Part shown: one piece after another, positions 1-7,983 of the stretch
Numbering within the stretch: the first letter of the stretch is position 1
Layout: each line of letters opens with the position of its first letter
Assembly (NCBI GenBank): GCA_903866825.1
Contig: CAIPPE010000060.1
Location: 1-52,533 of the forward strand
Length of the DNA: 52,533 nt
Source of the DNA: an uncultured Methylococcaceae bacterium
GTDB lineage: Bacteria > Pseudomonadota > Gammaproteobacteria > Methylococcales > Methylomonadaceae
Direction of reading: 5' to 3'
Notes under the pieces: generated by a model
Seen by the model: the letters and a program-made list of their open reading frames with translations, nothing else
What the model was told of the DNA's origin: nothing
The model's database searches: none
Translations under genes and position numbers: made by a program

Positions 1-51
1 CTTATTTATCAACTGACACCTTGGTATTTGTTTAAGAACAGCTCTATTCAT
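1..51 (-). CDS. start of a further Tad-locus gene, cut by the window edge
   Basis: An ATG at 49-51 overlaps the last codons of tadE (ATGAATAG arrangement) and stays open for 17 codons to the window edge. The short translation is basic and polar (begins MNRAVLKQIP). Tad loci often carry a second TadE/TadG-type pseudopilin after the first, and such proteins begin with a short basic stretch before the processing site, so that is the likely identity. The sequence seen is too short to prove it. Confidence 0.4.
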   Translation of the reverse strand, partial: MNRAVLKQIPRCQLINK

Positions 52-511
52 AATACATAACCTTCGTAGCTGATATGCTAAGAGGATTAGTAAATCCGGA
101 AACAAATAAACTGATTAGGTTACCAAAAACCAGGAATTGATAATTATAGGTTACGGTAACTGAAAGTTTCGTACCGGTAACATTACAAGTTGTTGCCGTA
201 CTTGACGGGGTGACCGTAACTATTGGGACTGTCGTTCCGGTAGCAAATGAAACCAAAAAACTATTGCCATTAACATCCTTTGTATAACTGGTTGCAACAT
301 CCATAATTTGTTGAGCCGTTAAAACAGGACATTTATAGGCAATTCCTGATCTCGCTGCTTCGCGACTGGCATTAGTAATTAATGCCTTATCATAAAACAC
401 CAAGCCAAACTCCATAATTCCAAACATCACTAATAATAATAATGGCAAAATAATGGCAAACTCTACGATTTCTGCACCTTCCTGAATTCGTTTTAATTTT
501 AATGCTTTCAT
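44..511 (-). CDS. tadE: TadE-like minor pseudopilin
   Basis: Small pilus-assembly protein of about 155 residues. Residues near 11-18 read QEGAEIVEFA and are followed by one long hydrophobic helix (about 20-40). This is the TadE pattern: a prepilin-type cleavage site G/A with Glu at +5, then the membrane helix, then a periplasmic beta-rich tail. The same QEGAE block occurs in the flp pilin at 4275, so TadV probably processes both. A GTG codon lies directly before the ATG at 511 and could also serve as start. The gene follows the small lipoprotein gene by about 24 bases and overlaps the next gene at the left edge, so it belongs to the rcpC-rcpA transcription unit. Family assignment is strong; the role as minor pilin or assembly factor is known from the family. 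Confidence 0.85.
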   Translation of the reverse strand: MKALKLKRIQEGAEIVEFAIILPLLLLVMFGIMEFGLVFYDKALITNASREAARSGIAYKCPVLTAQQIMDVATSYTKDVNGNSFLVSFATGTTVPIVTVTPSSTATTCNVTGTKLSVTVTYNYQFLVFGNLISLFVSGFTNPLSISATKVMYYE

Positions 512-535
512 CACTCACACCCCAAGATTTTTGGT

Positions 536-874
536 TTAATTACCTGATGAGCCCCCTACATTTCTAACATCAAAAACTACACCTTTCTTGGCGTCCTCAA
601 TAGGAGCGACAGATCCGTGTCGATATTCGTCAATAACCCCTTTAGCTTTTTGCCCATCCATAGCCATAACCGGGCCGTGCTCAGGACACTGCTTTGGGTC
701 TTTAGCCTTTAACCCATGTTCAACACATAAGGTCTGGTTTTTTACCATATTATGATAAGCCTTACCTAGATTCTGATCCACAACAATAGGGACTGAATTC
801 CATTCTGTACAACCCGTAAGCATTACCAAAACAATTAAAACAATTGATGGCCCCTTATTCAGTTGCTGAATCAT
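536..874 (-). CDS. small Tad-locus lipoprotein (CpaD/RcpB slot)
   Basis: A 112-residue lipoprotein. The signal peptide ends in the lipobox LTGC with Cys22, so it should be lipidated. The mature part contains blocks reading GKAYHNM and MDGQKAKGVIDEYR, which resemble short lipoproteins found beside Tad secretins in other proteobacteria. Its start overlaps the secretin stop by four bases (ATGA), which indicates translational coupling. The position directly after the secretin is that of CpaD/RcpB, an outer-membrane partner of the secretin, but this protein is shorter than CpaD and I do not claim homology. A secretin pilot or accessory role is inference from lipidation and position. Confidence 0.7.
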   Translation of the reverse strand: MIQQLNKGPSIVLIVLVMLTGCTEWNSVPIVVDQNLGKAYHNMVKNQTLCVEHGLKAKDPKQCPEHGPVMAMDGQKAKGVIDEYRHGSVAPIEDAKKGVVFDVRNVGGSSGN

Positions 875-2499
875 TGCACACCTCCCATTAGCTGCTGACC
901 AAACTCACCATCAAGCCCACCATCGGTGACGACTCGATTTCCTGGCTTACCAGCCAATTGGCTTCGAGCCTTTCTGGAATCGGTTCTACCTAAAACATAA
1001 AAATCGACATTATCAGGTTCTACAAAACTATCCGTAGGGAATTGAACATTTTTTGCCAATACGGGCTGAGCTAAACGAGGTGTCACAAAAATGACCAACT
1101 CAGTGGTGTCTTTTAAGAATTGTGAGCTCCTGAATAATGCACCTAAACCTGGAATATCACCTAAACCAGGAAACTTATTAATGTTCTCCTTTAACTTTTC
1201 ACTAATTAAACCCGCAATACTCATCGTTTGACCATCGGCCAACTCTAAAGTGGTACTAGCTTCTCGCTTAGTCAAAGACGGAATAGAAAACTGGGAATTA
1301 GTATTGCCTGCTTGTGCAACCACTGCAGCGTCTGTTGATAACTCACTGACGCTCACATGCAGATTTAAATTAATCCGACCTGAATCAAGAACTACTGGCA
1401 CAAACTTTAAACCGATGCCGTATTCTTTAAACACAATAGTAACCATTCCTCCAGTCGTACCTCCCATCATCTGAGGAACCGGAATTGGAAACTCACCACC
1501 AGACACAAACGTAGCAGTTTGCCCTGACAAAGTCGTTAAGGTCGGTTGTGCCAGTATTTTAGCTAATTGCTGATTGTTAGCAGCATCAATAGTCAGATTA
1601 AACATAAACTGCCCACTAATGGCCTGCAAAAACAAGGCACCCGCATCAAAACTATGAGCCGTCAACGTACCACCACCTCCAATAGGGTTTATGCTGCCAC
1701 CTCCGTTAATTGCACCTATTGAAAAATTATTAGATACCTGTAAAGAGTTAAATTTAATATTCAGACCTTTTAAAACGTTTCTATTAATTTCGGCAACCTT
1801 GACATCCAGCATAACCTGTTGAGCCCCACCCACTGTCATCAAATTAATCACTTGTGGAACCGCACTGGCACTGGGATCCACTCTAGGCTGAGCAGTATTG
1901 GTTGAGACATTAATATTACCTTGTCCACCATCGGTTCCAGTCGGCGTAATACTACCCAGGCTTGTCGATACCCCTAAAAAACTTTGGGCTAATTGAATGG
2001 CTGACTGCATATTAGCCAAGGTACTAACTTCACCACTTAAAACAATATTTTTTTGCGAGGATCTTACTGATATATTCGGCTTACCCTGAGCATCTCGCTC
2101 CTTGGGTAATAACTCATTCAACTTTGCTTTTAAAGTGGTTAAATCGTGAGTTACTTCAATATCCAAGACTTCTATAATTTTTCCTTTGGGTCCCCACAAA
2201 TATAAATTAGTTGTTCCTATAGACTTCCCACTAATTAATATCTGATTAGGCTTTATAAAAGTAGTTTCTGCCGCATCCACAGCTGATTTAAAGTTGTTCC
2301 CGGAGATCTGGGTATTACCTTGAGAAATTTCTTCAATGATGAATTTTTTATCCAGGGTAATTAATTTGGATTTGTTTAAAGCGACCTGCACGTATTCCGT
2401 TTTAACATTGACATTATCGATTGCAAACGCCGCAGTATTTATGACACTTAAAACTATGGCTGAAAAGATACCAATGATTCTTTTATTATTTTTTTCCAT
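871..2499 (-). CDS. rcpA: Tad/Flp pilus outer-membrane secretin
   Basis: About 542 residues; forms the outer-membrane channel of the Flp pilus. In order: signal peptide ending near AAFA; a pilus/T2SS secretin N-terminal domain (about 35-120) with the IGTTNLYLW motif; a BON-like domain (about 125-175); and the secretin domain (about 230-490) with VMLDVKVAEINR, the GGEFPIPVP core, and the C-terminal signature PGLGDIPGLGALFRS followed by ELVIFVTPRL. I place the start at the ATG at 2499 because the signal peptide begins there; the longer reading uses an upstream TTG at 2514. It follows rcpC by about 120 bases and overlaps the lipoprotein gene by four. The match to CpaC/RcpA is clear. Confidence 0.95.
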   Translation of the reverse strand: MEKNNKRIIGIFSAIVLSVINTAAFAIDNVNVKTEYVQVALNKSKLITLDKKFIIEEISQGNTQISGNNFKSAVDAAETTFIKPNQILISGKSIGTTNLYLWGPKGKIIEVLDIEVTHDLTTLKAKLNELLPKERDAQGKPNISVRSSQKNIVLSGEVSTLANMQSAIQLAQSFLGVSTSLGSITPTGTDGGQGNINVSTNTAQPRVDPSASAVPQVINLMTVGGAQQVMLDVKVAEINRNVLKGLNIKFNSLQVSNNFSIGAINGGGSINPIGGGGTLTAHSFDAGALFLQAISGQFMFNLTIDAANNQQLAKILAQPTLTTLSGQTATFVSGGEFPIPVPQMMGGTTGGMVTIVFKEYGIGLKFVPVVLDSGRINLNLHVSVSELSTDAAVVAQAGNTNSQFSIPSLTKREASTTLELADGQTMSIAGLISEKLKENINKFPGLGDIPGLGALFRSSQFLKDTTELVIFVTPRLAQPVLAKNVQFPTDSFVEPDNVDFYVLGRTDSRKARSQLAGKPGNRVVTDGGLDGEFGQQLMGGVQ

Positions 2500-2618
2500 A
2501 TCTGTCTCAACCAATTGTTCAATTATTAATAATGCCTAGATTAGCTGTAACCCATCAGCCTATCATCTAAAAGCCCATAGCTTGATACTTAATTAACAAC
2601 ATCTTTCCATTGATTTCG

Positions 2619-3377
2619 TTACCAAGGAATAACCTTAAGGAATTTTTTGGGTGGTGGCGCTTTTTTCACAACGGGTATCGAGGGAGGGGGCAAGGCAATC
2701 TTCTCAACCTTTTCCTTTACATTAACCACTTGGTTATCTTCGGGATTTCTTAAGGTGAGCTGTATGGTACCTTCCTGCATGGCTCCAACAACAATTTCAG
2801 CCTGCTCCGGCCTTAACTCCAGAGTCACTGCTCTAACAATGGCCGGCTTATCTTTTTCATGTGAAGCATCCTGATCAACAGCCAAGACTTTAATATTTTG
2901 CAATTTAGTCTGCGTGAGCGCCTGATTTGATACCCTATCCATTTTTGTGGCGAGTACATCCACATAATTCCCTGGCAAAATAAAACCAGCTACGCCGACT
3001 ACATCATCCACTCGTACTGAAATAGCCCGGTAGTCCTTGTTAATTAAAGCTGACAACGTGCTCCCGCCCGTATAAACTGACATTCTTTTTTCAGATAGGG
3101 GTTCACCGGCATAGAAATTATTCTTGGCTACCTTATTAACGACCTGATCTTTATTATTAAAAGCCCCAGGCGGAACTGAATCACTGGGCCAGTCAATCAG
3201 TTTTAATTGTTGCTCCTCTATCTTGGCACCATAAGGTATATCAACAGCAGCAGCCACGACAGGCACGGTAGTCTTAGTCGATGCTCGATTTTGTATCAAA
3301 AAATCATTAACCATTTTAGCCGCAAAGAATGCTAGCACTAAAGCAATACCCAGCATAATGATAAAACGCTTATTCAT
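2619..3377 (-). CDS. cpaB: Flp pilus assembly protein CpaB/RcpC
   Basis: 252 residues. A single N-terminal membrane helix (about 5-22) is followed by an SAF domain (about 38-100; VPVVAAAVDIPYGAKI) and the CpaB/RcpC domain (about 105-220) with the conserved run RAISVRVDDVVGVAG and FILPGNYVDVL. The tail is Pro/Lys-rich. RcpC proteins sit on the periplasmic side and are needed for assembly or modification of Flp pili and for secretin function. The start has a good ribosome site (AAGGA about 8 bases upstream). It is probably the first gene of a unit rcpC-rcpA-lipoprotein-tadE, since a terminator separates it from tadV. Confidence 0.93.
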   Translation of the reverse strand: MNKRFIIMLGIALVLAFFAAKMVNDFLIQNRASTKTTVPVVAAAVDIPYGAKIEEQQLKLIDWPSDSVPPGAFNNKDQVVNKVAKNNFYAGEPLSEKRMSVYTGGSTLSALINKDYRAISVRVDDVVGVAGFILPGNYVDVLATKMDRVSNQALTQTKLQNIKVLAVDQDASHEKDKPAIVRAVTLELRPEQAEIVVGAMQEGTIQLTLRNPEDNQVVNVKEKVEKIALPPPSIPVVKKAPPPKKFLKVIPW

Positions 3378-3507
3378 ATATTCATCCTTACTCTATTAAT
3401 CAATAAAATAGGTGTTCCATGCCAGCCAATGTAAATAGCGTATTTCTAATAAACCATTTTCTGTAAAAAATATTTATATCTAAATTGCCTTAAATAGACT
3501 TTATTAA

Positions 3508-3539
3508 AAAAGCACGGGGGCGTCAAATTAAGTGCTTTT
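3508..3539 (-). terminator. intrinsic terminator after tadV
   Basis: A perfect 8-base inverted repeat (AAAAGCAC / GTGCTTTT) with a 16-base loop lies 18 bases past the tadV stop. Read on the minus strand it runs into six T. Both flanks are A/T tracts, so it could also act from the other side. Confidence 0.7.
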
Positions 3540-3557
3540 AATGCCAAACCAATCCAT

Positions 3558-4124
3558 TCAAAAATTAAACAATAGACCCAGGCAATTACACGAGGTCAAT
3601 ATAACATAAATAGTAGCCAGTGTAACTGCAGGAGCCATTGGCAACCGTTGAGCAGCCGCCTCTGAGGGATGAGGCCGCTCATAAAAGAAAAACCCTTGTA
3701 ATAATCCCATACCAAGCCTTAGATAGCGCAGCAAGAGTTTAAATAGGCCACCTTTCACAATTAAAAAAACCAGGCTGATAAAGCCCATAACAAAAAAACT
3801 ATCAAGAATAATTTTTATTACGTCATCAAACCCGACAATACTGCCGATTGCTGCAATCAGTTTAACATCACCCGCTCCCATACCAGCAAATATATAAAAA
3901 GGGAGCATGATTAACAACCCGGCAAAAAAGCCAATCATAGAATTTCGCAAGCCCAACCATTCATGAGTCAAATAACTCAGCACAAATCCTAGGAGAATAA
4001 TAGCTAAAACCACCCAATTTGGAATGATTTTGAATTTAATATCATTAATAGAACAAACTACTAATAAAATAAAAAGGATACTATAGGCAATAGCTATATA
4101 GTGGCTTGTGAAGACATTTAACAT
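3558..4124 (-). CDS. tadV: prepilin peptidase of the Tad system (A24 family)
   Basis: Polytopic membrane protein of about 188 residues that cleaves the leader of Flp and TadE-type prepilins at the inner membrane. The two catalytic aspartates of A24 peptidases are visible, in INDIKFKIIPN near residue 28 and in the GxGD motif GMGAGDVK near residue 86. The length fits the short CpaA/TadV group, which lacks the N-terminal methylase part of PilD. The start is uncertain: I prefer the ATG at 4124, but a TTG at 4133 is also in frame and neither has a clear ribosome site. It lies between two hairpin terminators, so it may be transcribed by read-through from flp or from its own promoter. Confidence 0.9.
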   Translation of the reverse strand: MLNVFTSHYIAIAYSILFILLVVCSINDIKFKIIPNWVVLAIILLGFVLSYLTHEWLGLRNSMIGFFAGLLIMLPFYIFAGMGAGDVKLIAAIGSIVGFDDVIKIILDSFFVMGFISLVFLIVKGGLFKLLLRYLRLGMGLLQGFFFYERPHPSEAAAQRLPMAPAVTLATIYVILTSCNCLGLLFNF

Positions 4125-4210
4125 GCGCAACAAATCGATTTATGTTCTGTTAAACCGTACAGGCTCAAAAAATCTTTTGATTTCCTAGTGTTATACTGGA
4201 TAAAACAAAT

Positions 4211-4249
4211 AACTCGGTCCTAGATTCAAGTTAAACCTAAAACCGAGTT
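4211..4249 (-). terminator. hairpin terminator or attenuator after flp
   Basis: An 8-base perfect inverted repeat (AACTCGGT / ACCGAGTT) starts about 26 bases beyond the flp stop. Its 23-base interior can itself fold, and on the minus strand it is followed by ATTTGTTTT. Flp loci commonly need far more pilin than machinery mRNA, so partial termination here makes sense. Confidence 0.6.
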
Positions 4250-4274
4250 AATTAAATTACTTATTTATCAAGGA

Positions 4275-4463
4275 TTAACCAGCAGTTATACCAGCTGTAA
4301 TTTTAGCAGCTACGCCAGAAATAGCTGCAGCTATTGTTCCTGTAGGAGAATAAACGGTAGTACCTATTATGACTAATAGTCCAACTATAACAGCCCATTC
4401 AGCTGTTTCCGCACCTTCTTGATTTCTTAAAAATGATTTTATTTTACTCATTAAGTTTTTCAT
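4275..4463 (-). CDS. flp: Flp-family type IVb major pilin
   Basis: 62-residue prepilin and major subunit of the Tad pilus. It has a basic leader, the processing site in NQEGAETAEWAVIVG (cleavage between Gly and Ala, Glu at +5), one hydrophobic helix, and a short Ala/Gly/Ile-rich tail ending AGITAG. Flp pilins usually carry Glu-Tyr at +5/+6; here the second residue is Trp. The start at 4463 is chosen because GAGGAA stands about 6 bases upstream; a longer in-frame reading to 4535 has no such site and would bury the leader. A terminator-like hairpin follows. The gene is separated from tadD by 624 bases, implying its own promoter. Confidence 0.93.
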   Translation of the reverse strand: MKNLMSKIKSFLRNQEGAETAEWAVIVGLLVIIGTTVYSPTGTIAAAISGVAAKITAGITAG

Positions 4464-4651
4464 GATAATTCCTCGACATTGTAATAAAAAAAGACGTTGA
4501 TAATAAGCATTACCAACTTCCATATACCCAGACACTAAGGCACTAAGGCATTCTGTTTAAGGCTATTAAAACAGCCCTTTAACCTTTCTGTATTGCATGA
4601 GATTCCTTCCTTAGAAAAAAGTCAGCACCCAGATTTATTAACTTCGGAATT

Positions 4652-4679
4652 TTTATAAAACCTATTTGGTGCATTGAAA
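4652..4679 (-). promoter_or_regulatory. possible flp promoter
   Basis: On the minus strand TTTCAA and TATAAA are spaced by 16 bases, which would give a leader of roughly 180 bases before flp. The leader contains a tandem 8-base duplication (minus strand TGCCTTAG twice, about 4532-4549). The region is AT-rich, so chance matches are likely. Confidence 0.3.
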
Positions 4680-4822
4680 CCTAACCTAACAACCAAGACA
4701 AATTCATTCCGCTGCTAATAGATAGACACGACACAAAACTAAAATATCCTAAACTAAGCTGACTATTTGGACCCAAGCTAGTTAATATTGACAAAAACAT
4801 ACTTTTTTGCTATACCATTGCT

Positions 4823-4904
4823 AATAATTTATAATTCAAATAACTCTATGACGGGTTAGATACAGCTTTGTGAAAATAATTTATGGTAATCTTACCATGT
4901 TTTT
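4823..4904 (+). ncRNA. candidate small RNA in the tadD-flp gap
   Basis: The gap 4464-5087 carries no gene. On the plus strand, opposite to all neighbours, TTGACA (4788-4793) and an extended -10 TGCTATACC (-10 at 4811-4816) are spaced by 17. A second pair, TTGCTA (4807-4812) and a perfect TATAAT (4830-4835), is also spaced by 17. About 50-60 bases further on, a short hairpin (ATGGTA / TACCAT, arms within 4883-4898) is followed by five T (4900-4904). Promoter plus hairpin plus T-run would make an RNA of about 60-80 bases. No coding potential is seen. This is a pattern-based guess. Confidence 0.25.
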
Positions 4905-5087
4905 ATGCGCCACAAAATAAAAATCAATACAGTTTAAGACATTTTTTATACGGCTTAAAACCAAGTGGTTACCGAAGTGTTACTCAATTATAGTGGCTTA
5001 ATCCTGTTAAACAATACGTAGTCATACCCATCTATTCAAGCCACAATCCAAATGCTTTATAAACTGGCAATTTGTAAGCACTGAGCG

Positions 5088-6032
5088 TTATTTCGCAGGC
5101 ACCAGCTCATTGTTTTTCTTTTCTAAAATAGCTAACCGCTTTAAATTATCATTGGCTTTTTTATAAAACTCAGGTGCCAGCCTAATAGCCTCTTGCAAAT
5201 AATTGTTTGCCATTTTGTAATCGCCTCGCTCCATAGCAATATAACCTAAATTATTATTAGCCTCTTCTTCTGATGCCACCTTAACAAAAGCATTATAGGC
5301 AATATCATATTTTCCTAAGCGAGCTTGCAGCAAAGCATAGTTATAAATAGCTTTTTTAAAGTTTGGGTTAATTTGCAAAGCTTTATTGTAATAGGCTAAT
5401 GCCTCAGGAAACCGGTAAGCCGAATATAAAGCAAAGCCAACATTATTAAGTAATTCTGGCGAATTTGGCAAAATAGTGTCCGCTTTCTTAAATAAAAACT
5501 CAGCCCGTGGGAAATCCCCTTCCACATTTGCAATGATGCCTAAGCCGTTAAAAGCTCGCCAGCTGAGTTGTTTAGCAATCACCTGCTCTAATGCTGATCT
5601 TGCTGCCGCATACCTCCTGTTTTTAAGCAACAACAAACCGTATTGCTCTCTCACTTTTAAATTTTTAGGATCTTGATCCACGATTAATTTGAGACTCACT
5701 TCGGCAAGCTCATTTTTCCCTAATTGCACATATAAATCGGTCATCTTTTGTAAAACAAGCATGTTTTTAGGCTCAAGCTCATAGGCTTTAACATAAAAAA
5801 GCTGAGCCAAATCCATTTGACCATCCTGCACTGCTTTTGCCGCTTTTAACAATGCCTCATCCACTGAGTCTACACTCAGTCCCGCACTTTTTAACAACGC
5901 TTCTGAGGATGCTTGATTACTATCAACTTCCGATTTATCGACATTAAGCGTGTTACAGGCTGTCAAAAGTAGCTGAATAAAAATAACTCCAAACACAAGT
6001 GGTATTATTTTTTTTATATTTCGATTCATCAT
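5088..6032 (-). CDS. tadD: TadD-like TPR lipoprotein
   Basis: 314 residues. The signal peptide ends in the lipobox LTAC (Cys26), so this is a lipoprotein. Residues about 55-290 are a chain of tetratricopeptide repeats, for example ELLNNVGFALYSAYRFPEA followed by ALQINPNFKKAIYN. TadD proteins are outer-membrane-associated TPR lipoproteins required for Flp pilus assembly, probably through secretin assembly. The start overlaps the tadC stop by one base (TAATG), so translation is coupled. It is the last gene of the tadABCD unit. The family is clear; the molecular partner is inferred. Confidence 0.88.
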   Translation of the reverse strand: MMNRNIKKIIPLVFGVIFIQLLLTACNTLNVDKSEVDSNQASSEALLKSAGLSVDSVDEALLKAAKAVQDGQMDLAQLFYVKAYELEPKNMLVLQKMTDLYVQLGKNELAEVSLKLIVDQDPKNLKVREQYGLLLLKNRRYAAARSALEQVIAKQLSWRAFNGLGIIANVEGDFPRAEFLFKKADTILPNSPELLNNVGFALYSAYRFPEALAYYNKALQINPNFKKAIYNYALLQARLGKYDIAYNAFVKVASEEEANNNLGYIAMERGDYKMANNYLQEAIRLAPEFYKKANDNLKRLAILEKKNNELVPAK

Positions 6033-6985
6033 TAATTTTTAAGATTTTGAAGAACAATCATAGTGGGGGCCAATAACACCATAAGAAATGCAGGCAATAA
6101 GCAAATACCCAATGGAAAAATAAGCTTAAGTCCAATTTTTGCCGCTGTTTCTTCCGCAGCCTGAGCTCTTCTATCTCTAAAGTCTTCTGCATATAATCTT
6201 AAAGAATCACCAATACTGGTTCCATAGCGCATACTCTGAGACAATGTTGATACCAGTCCACCGATACTTTCTACACCGGTTCGTTCCACTATGCGCTTTA
6301 ATGCGACCATCCTATCAACTCCTAACCGAGTTTCAGCCATAACCATGTTTAGCTCAGCCGCTAATTCAGGATGGTTTATTATAAATTCCGTGGATACTTT
6401 CTGGATGGCGGCATCCAGACTTAAACCGACTTCACAACAAATCACGATCATATCCAGTGCATCCGGAAAGGATCGTTGCAATACCTTTTTTCGGTTAGCA
6501 ACCAACCTGTCTAAAATCAAACTCGGCCCCAGATAACCTATAGCTAGAGCAATTACCCCTCCCCTAAAAAAATCAACAGCATGCAATCCTATGAAAAAAC
6601 TCATACCAAGCACGACTAGGATAGGCAAAAGAACCGTAAACGACATTTTTAGACCGTAGTAGACATATAAACTATTGGCCGAATGAAAACCTGCATGGTG
6701 CAAACGTGTTGTAGTTCTTTGCAACAACTCCTTATTAAGCGGCATATATAAAATCTGACGCTTACGAAGCAGCTCTGTTACTGCACTAGGCTCCGATGCC
6801 GAAGATACTCCAGCCTGGGTTATAACCTTAAATCGATTCCGCACCGGGTTAAAAAAATCCTCAAACAATGAGGCTATTGCGAGCACCAACAATAAAAAAG
6901 CAACAAACACCACCCCCAAAACTATCCATTGATTAGCCTGTTGATTCTGAATCCAACCACTTAACAGTTGAGTAAAATATGCCAT
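6032..6985 (-). CDS. tadC: Tad pilus inner-membrane platform protein TadC
   Basis: About 317 residues with a T2SSF domain (about 155-285) and several membrane helices: near 20-40, a pair around 95-140, and one at the C-terminus. The signature region includes FPDALDMIVICCEVGLSLDA and the later SQSMRYGTSIGDSLRLYAED. With TadB it forms the GspF-like platform on which the TadA ATPase acts. I choose the ATG at 6985 because GAGG sits 8 bases upstream, overlapping the tadB stop; a TTG at 7006 is also in frame. It lies within the operon tadA-tadB-tadC-tadD. Confidence 0.92.
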   Translation of the reverse strand: MAYFTQLLSGWIQNQQANQWIVLGVVFVAFLLLVLAIASLFEDFFNPVRNRFKVITQAGVSSASEPSAVTELLRKRQILYMPLNKELLQRTTTRLHHAGFHSANSLYVYYGLKMSFTVLLPILVVLGMSFFIGLHAVDFFRGGVIALAIGYLGPSLILDRLVANRKKVLQRSFPDALDMIVICCEVGLSLDAAIQKVSTEFIINHPELAAELNMVMAETRLGVDRMVALKRIVERTGVESIGGLVSTLSQSMRYGTSIGDSLRLYAEDFRDRRAQAAEETAAKIGLKLIFPLGICLLPAFLMVLLAPTMIVLQNLKN

Positions 6986-6995
6986 GCTATTAGCC

Positions 6996-7970
6996 TCAGG
7001 CGTCAATATTAATAATAAAACGTATCCAGATCATCGCGACAAACTCCAGTCCCAGGAAAATAGCTAAAATTGTCAATCTGTCTGCCGACTTAAAAAGGGG
7101 ATCGAAGTAACCTGGATTTAACAAAGTAAGGATTAAAAATAATGCAAACGGCAAGAAAATTAATACCCAGGCAGACATTGTTCCGTCAGCTGATAATGTT
7201 TTAATCCGACGGTGTAATTTAAAACGGTTGTTTAAGACATAACTAATTTTTAACAAAACCTCAGAAAGATTACCACCGGTTTCTTTTTGAATATTAATAG
7301 CTGTCGTCATAGCAATTAAACTAAGACTGGGAACTCGCTCTATCATGAGTATAAAGGCCACTTCGACATCCCGCCCATACTTTATTTCTTCAACGGTTAA
7401 AGCAAACTCTTGACTGATAGGTTCTGCCATTTCTGTCGCAACGACATTCATACTTTCCAGGAATGAATAACCCGTTTGCATTGACCTGGACATCATTTGC
7501 AAAGCATCGGGCAATTGCTCTTCAAATTTATCCAGGCGTTTAGTTCTTTGTTTTTTTAACCACCATAAGGGCAAAATAAAGGCTAAAGTAACACTCAACA
7601 TCACCAATCCCAGATGATGGGAATACCCCCACGTTGTTAACCCCGCACCCACCATAAACAATATCATTATTAAAGTGACACGGTAAGCCTTCTGTTTTTT
7701 TCCAGCTTGTTCAAGTAGTTTTTTTAACTCTTGAACAAAAAACAGATTTTCAAACAACTTCTCAAGCGCCCCTAAACGATCAAAATAATTTTGCTTTACA
7801 ATTGAAACACCTTCATCACCATGCGCTAGAAGGATTTCTGAAGAACGTTTTTTTAATTTCTTTCGATCGATTTCCCGGGTACCAAAAGCAGTTAATATTA
7901 TCATTTGTGAGGCAAAAAACACCGCGACAAACGCAATACCAACTAATACTCCCGCCGTGTTAATGTCCAT
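6996..7970 (-). CDS. tadB: Tad pilus inner-membrane platform protein TadB
   Basis: 324 residues. An N-terminal helix (about 7-28) is followed by a cytoplasmic stretch, a helix pair (about 98-138), a T2SSF domain (about 150-280) and two C-terminal helices. The T2SSF block reads EQLPDALQMMSRSMQTGYSF and later IQKETGGNLSEVLLKIS, typical of TadB. It works with TadC as the membrane platform of the Flp pilus machine. It follows tadA by 13 bases, and its stop overlaps the tadC ribosome site. Confidence 0.93.
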   Translation of the reverse strand: MDINTAGVLVGIAFVAVFFASQMIILTAFGTREIDRKKLKKRSSEILLAHGDEGVSIVKQNYFDRLGALEKLFENLFFVQELKKLLEQAGKKQKAYRVTLIMILFMVGAGLTTWGYSHHLGLVMLSVTLAFILPLWWLKKQRTKRLDKFEEQLPDALQMMSRSMQTGYSFLESMNVVATEMAEPISQEFALTVEEIKYGRDVEVAFILMIERVPSLSLIAMTTAINIQKETGGNLSEVLLKISYVLNNRFKLHRRIKTLSADGTMSAWVLIFLPFALFLILTLLNPGYFDPLFKSADRLTILAIFLGLEFVAMIWIRFIINIDA

Positions 7971-7983
7971 TTTACTTAACCCC

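Noticed and set aside
4883-4898. ATGGTAA-TC-TTACCAT as an operator for flp or tadD
   Set aside because: It is too far from either start, and the following T-run fits a plus-strand terminator better.
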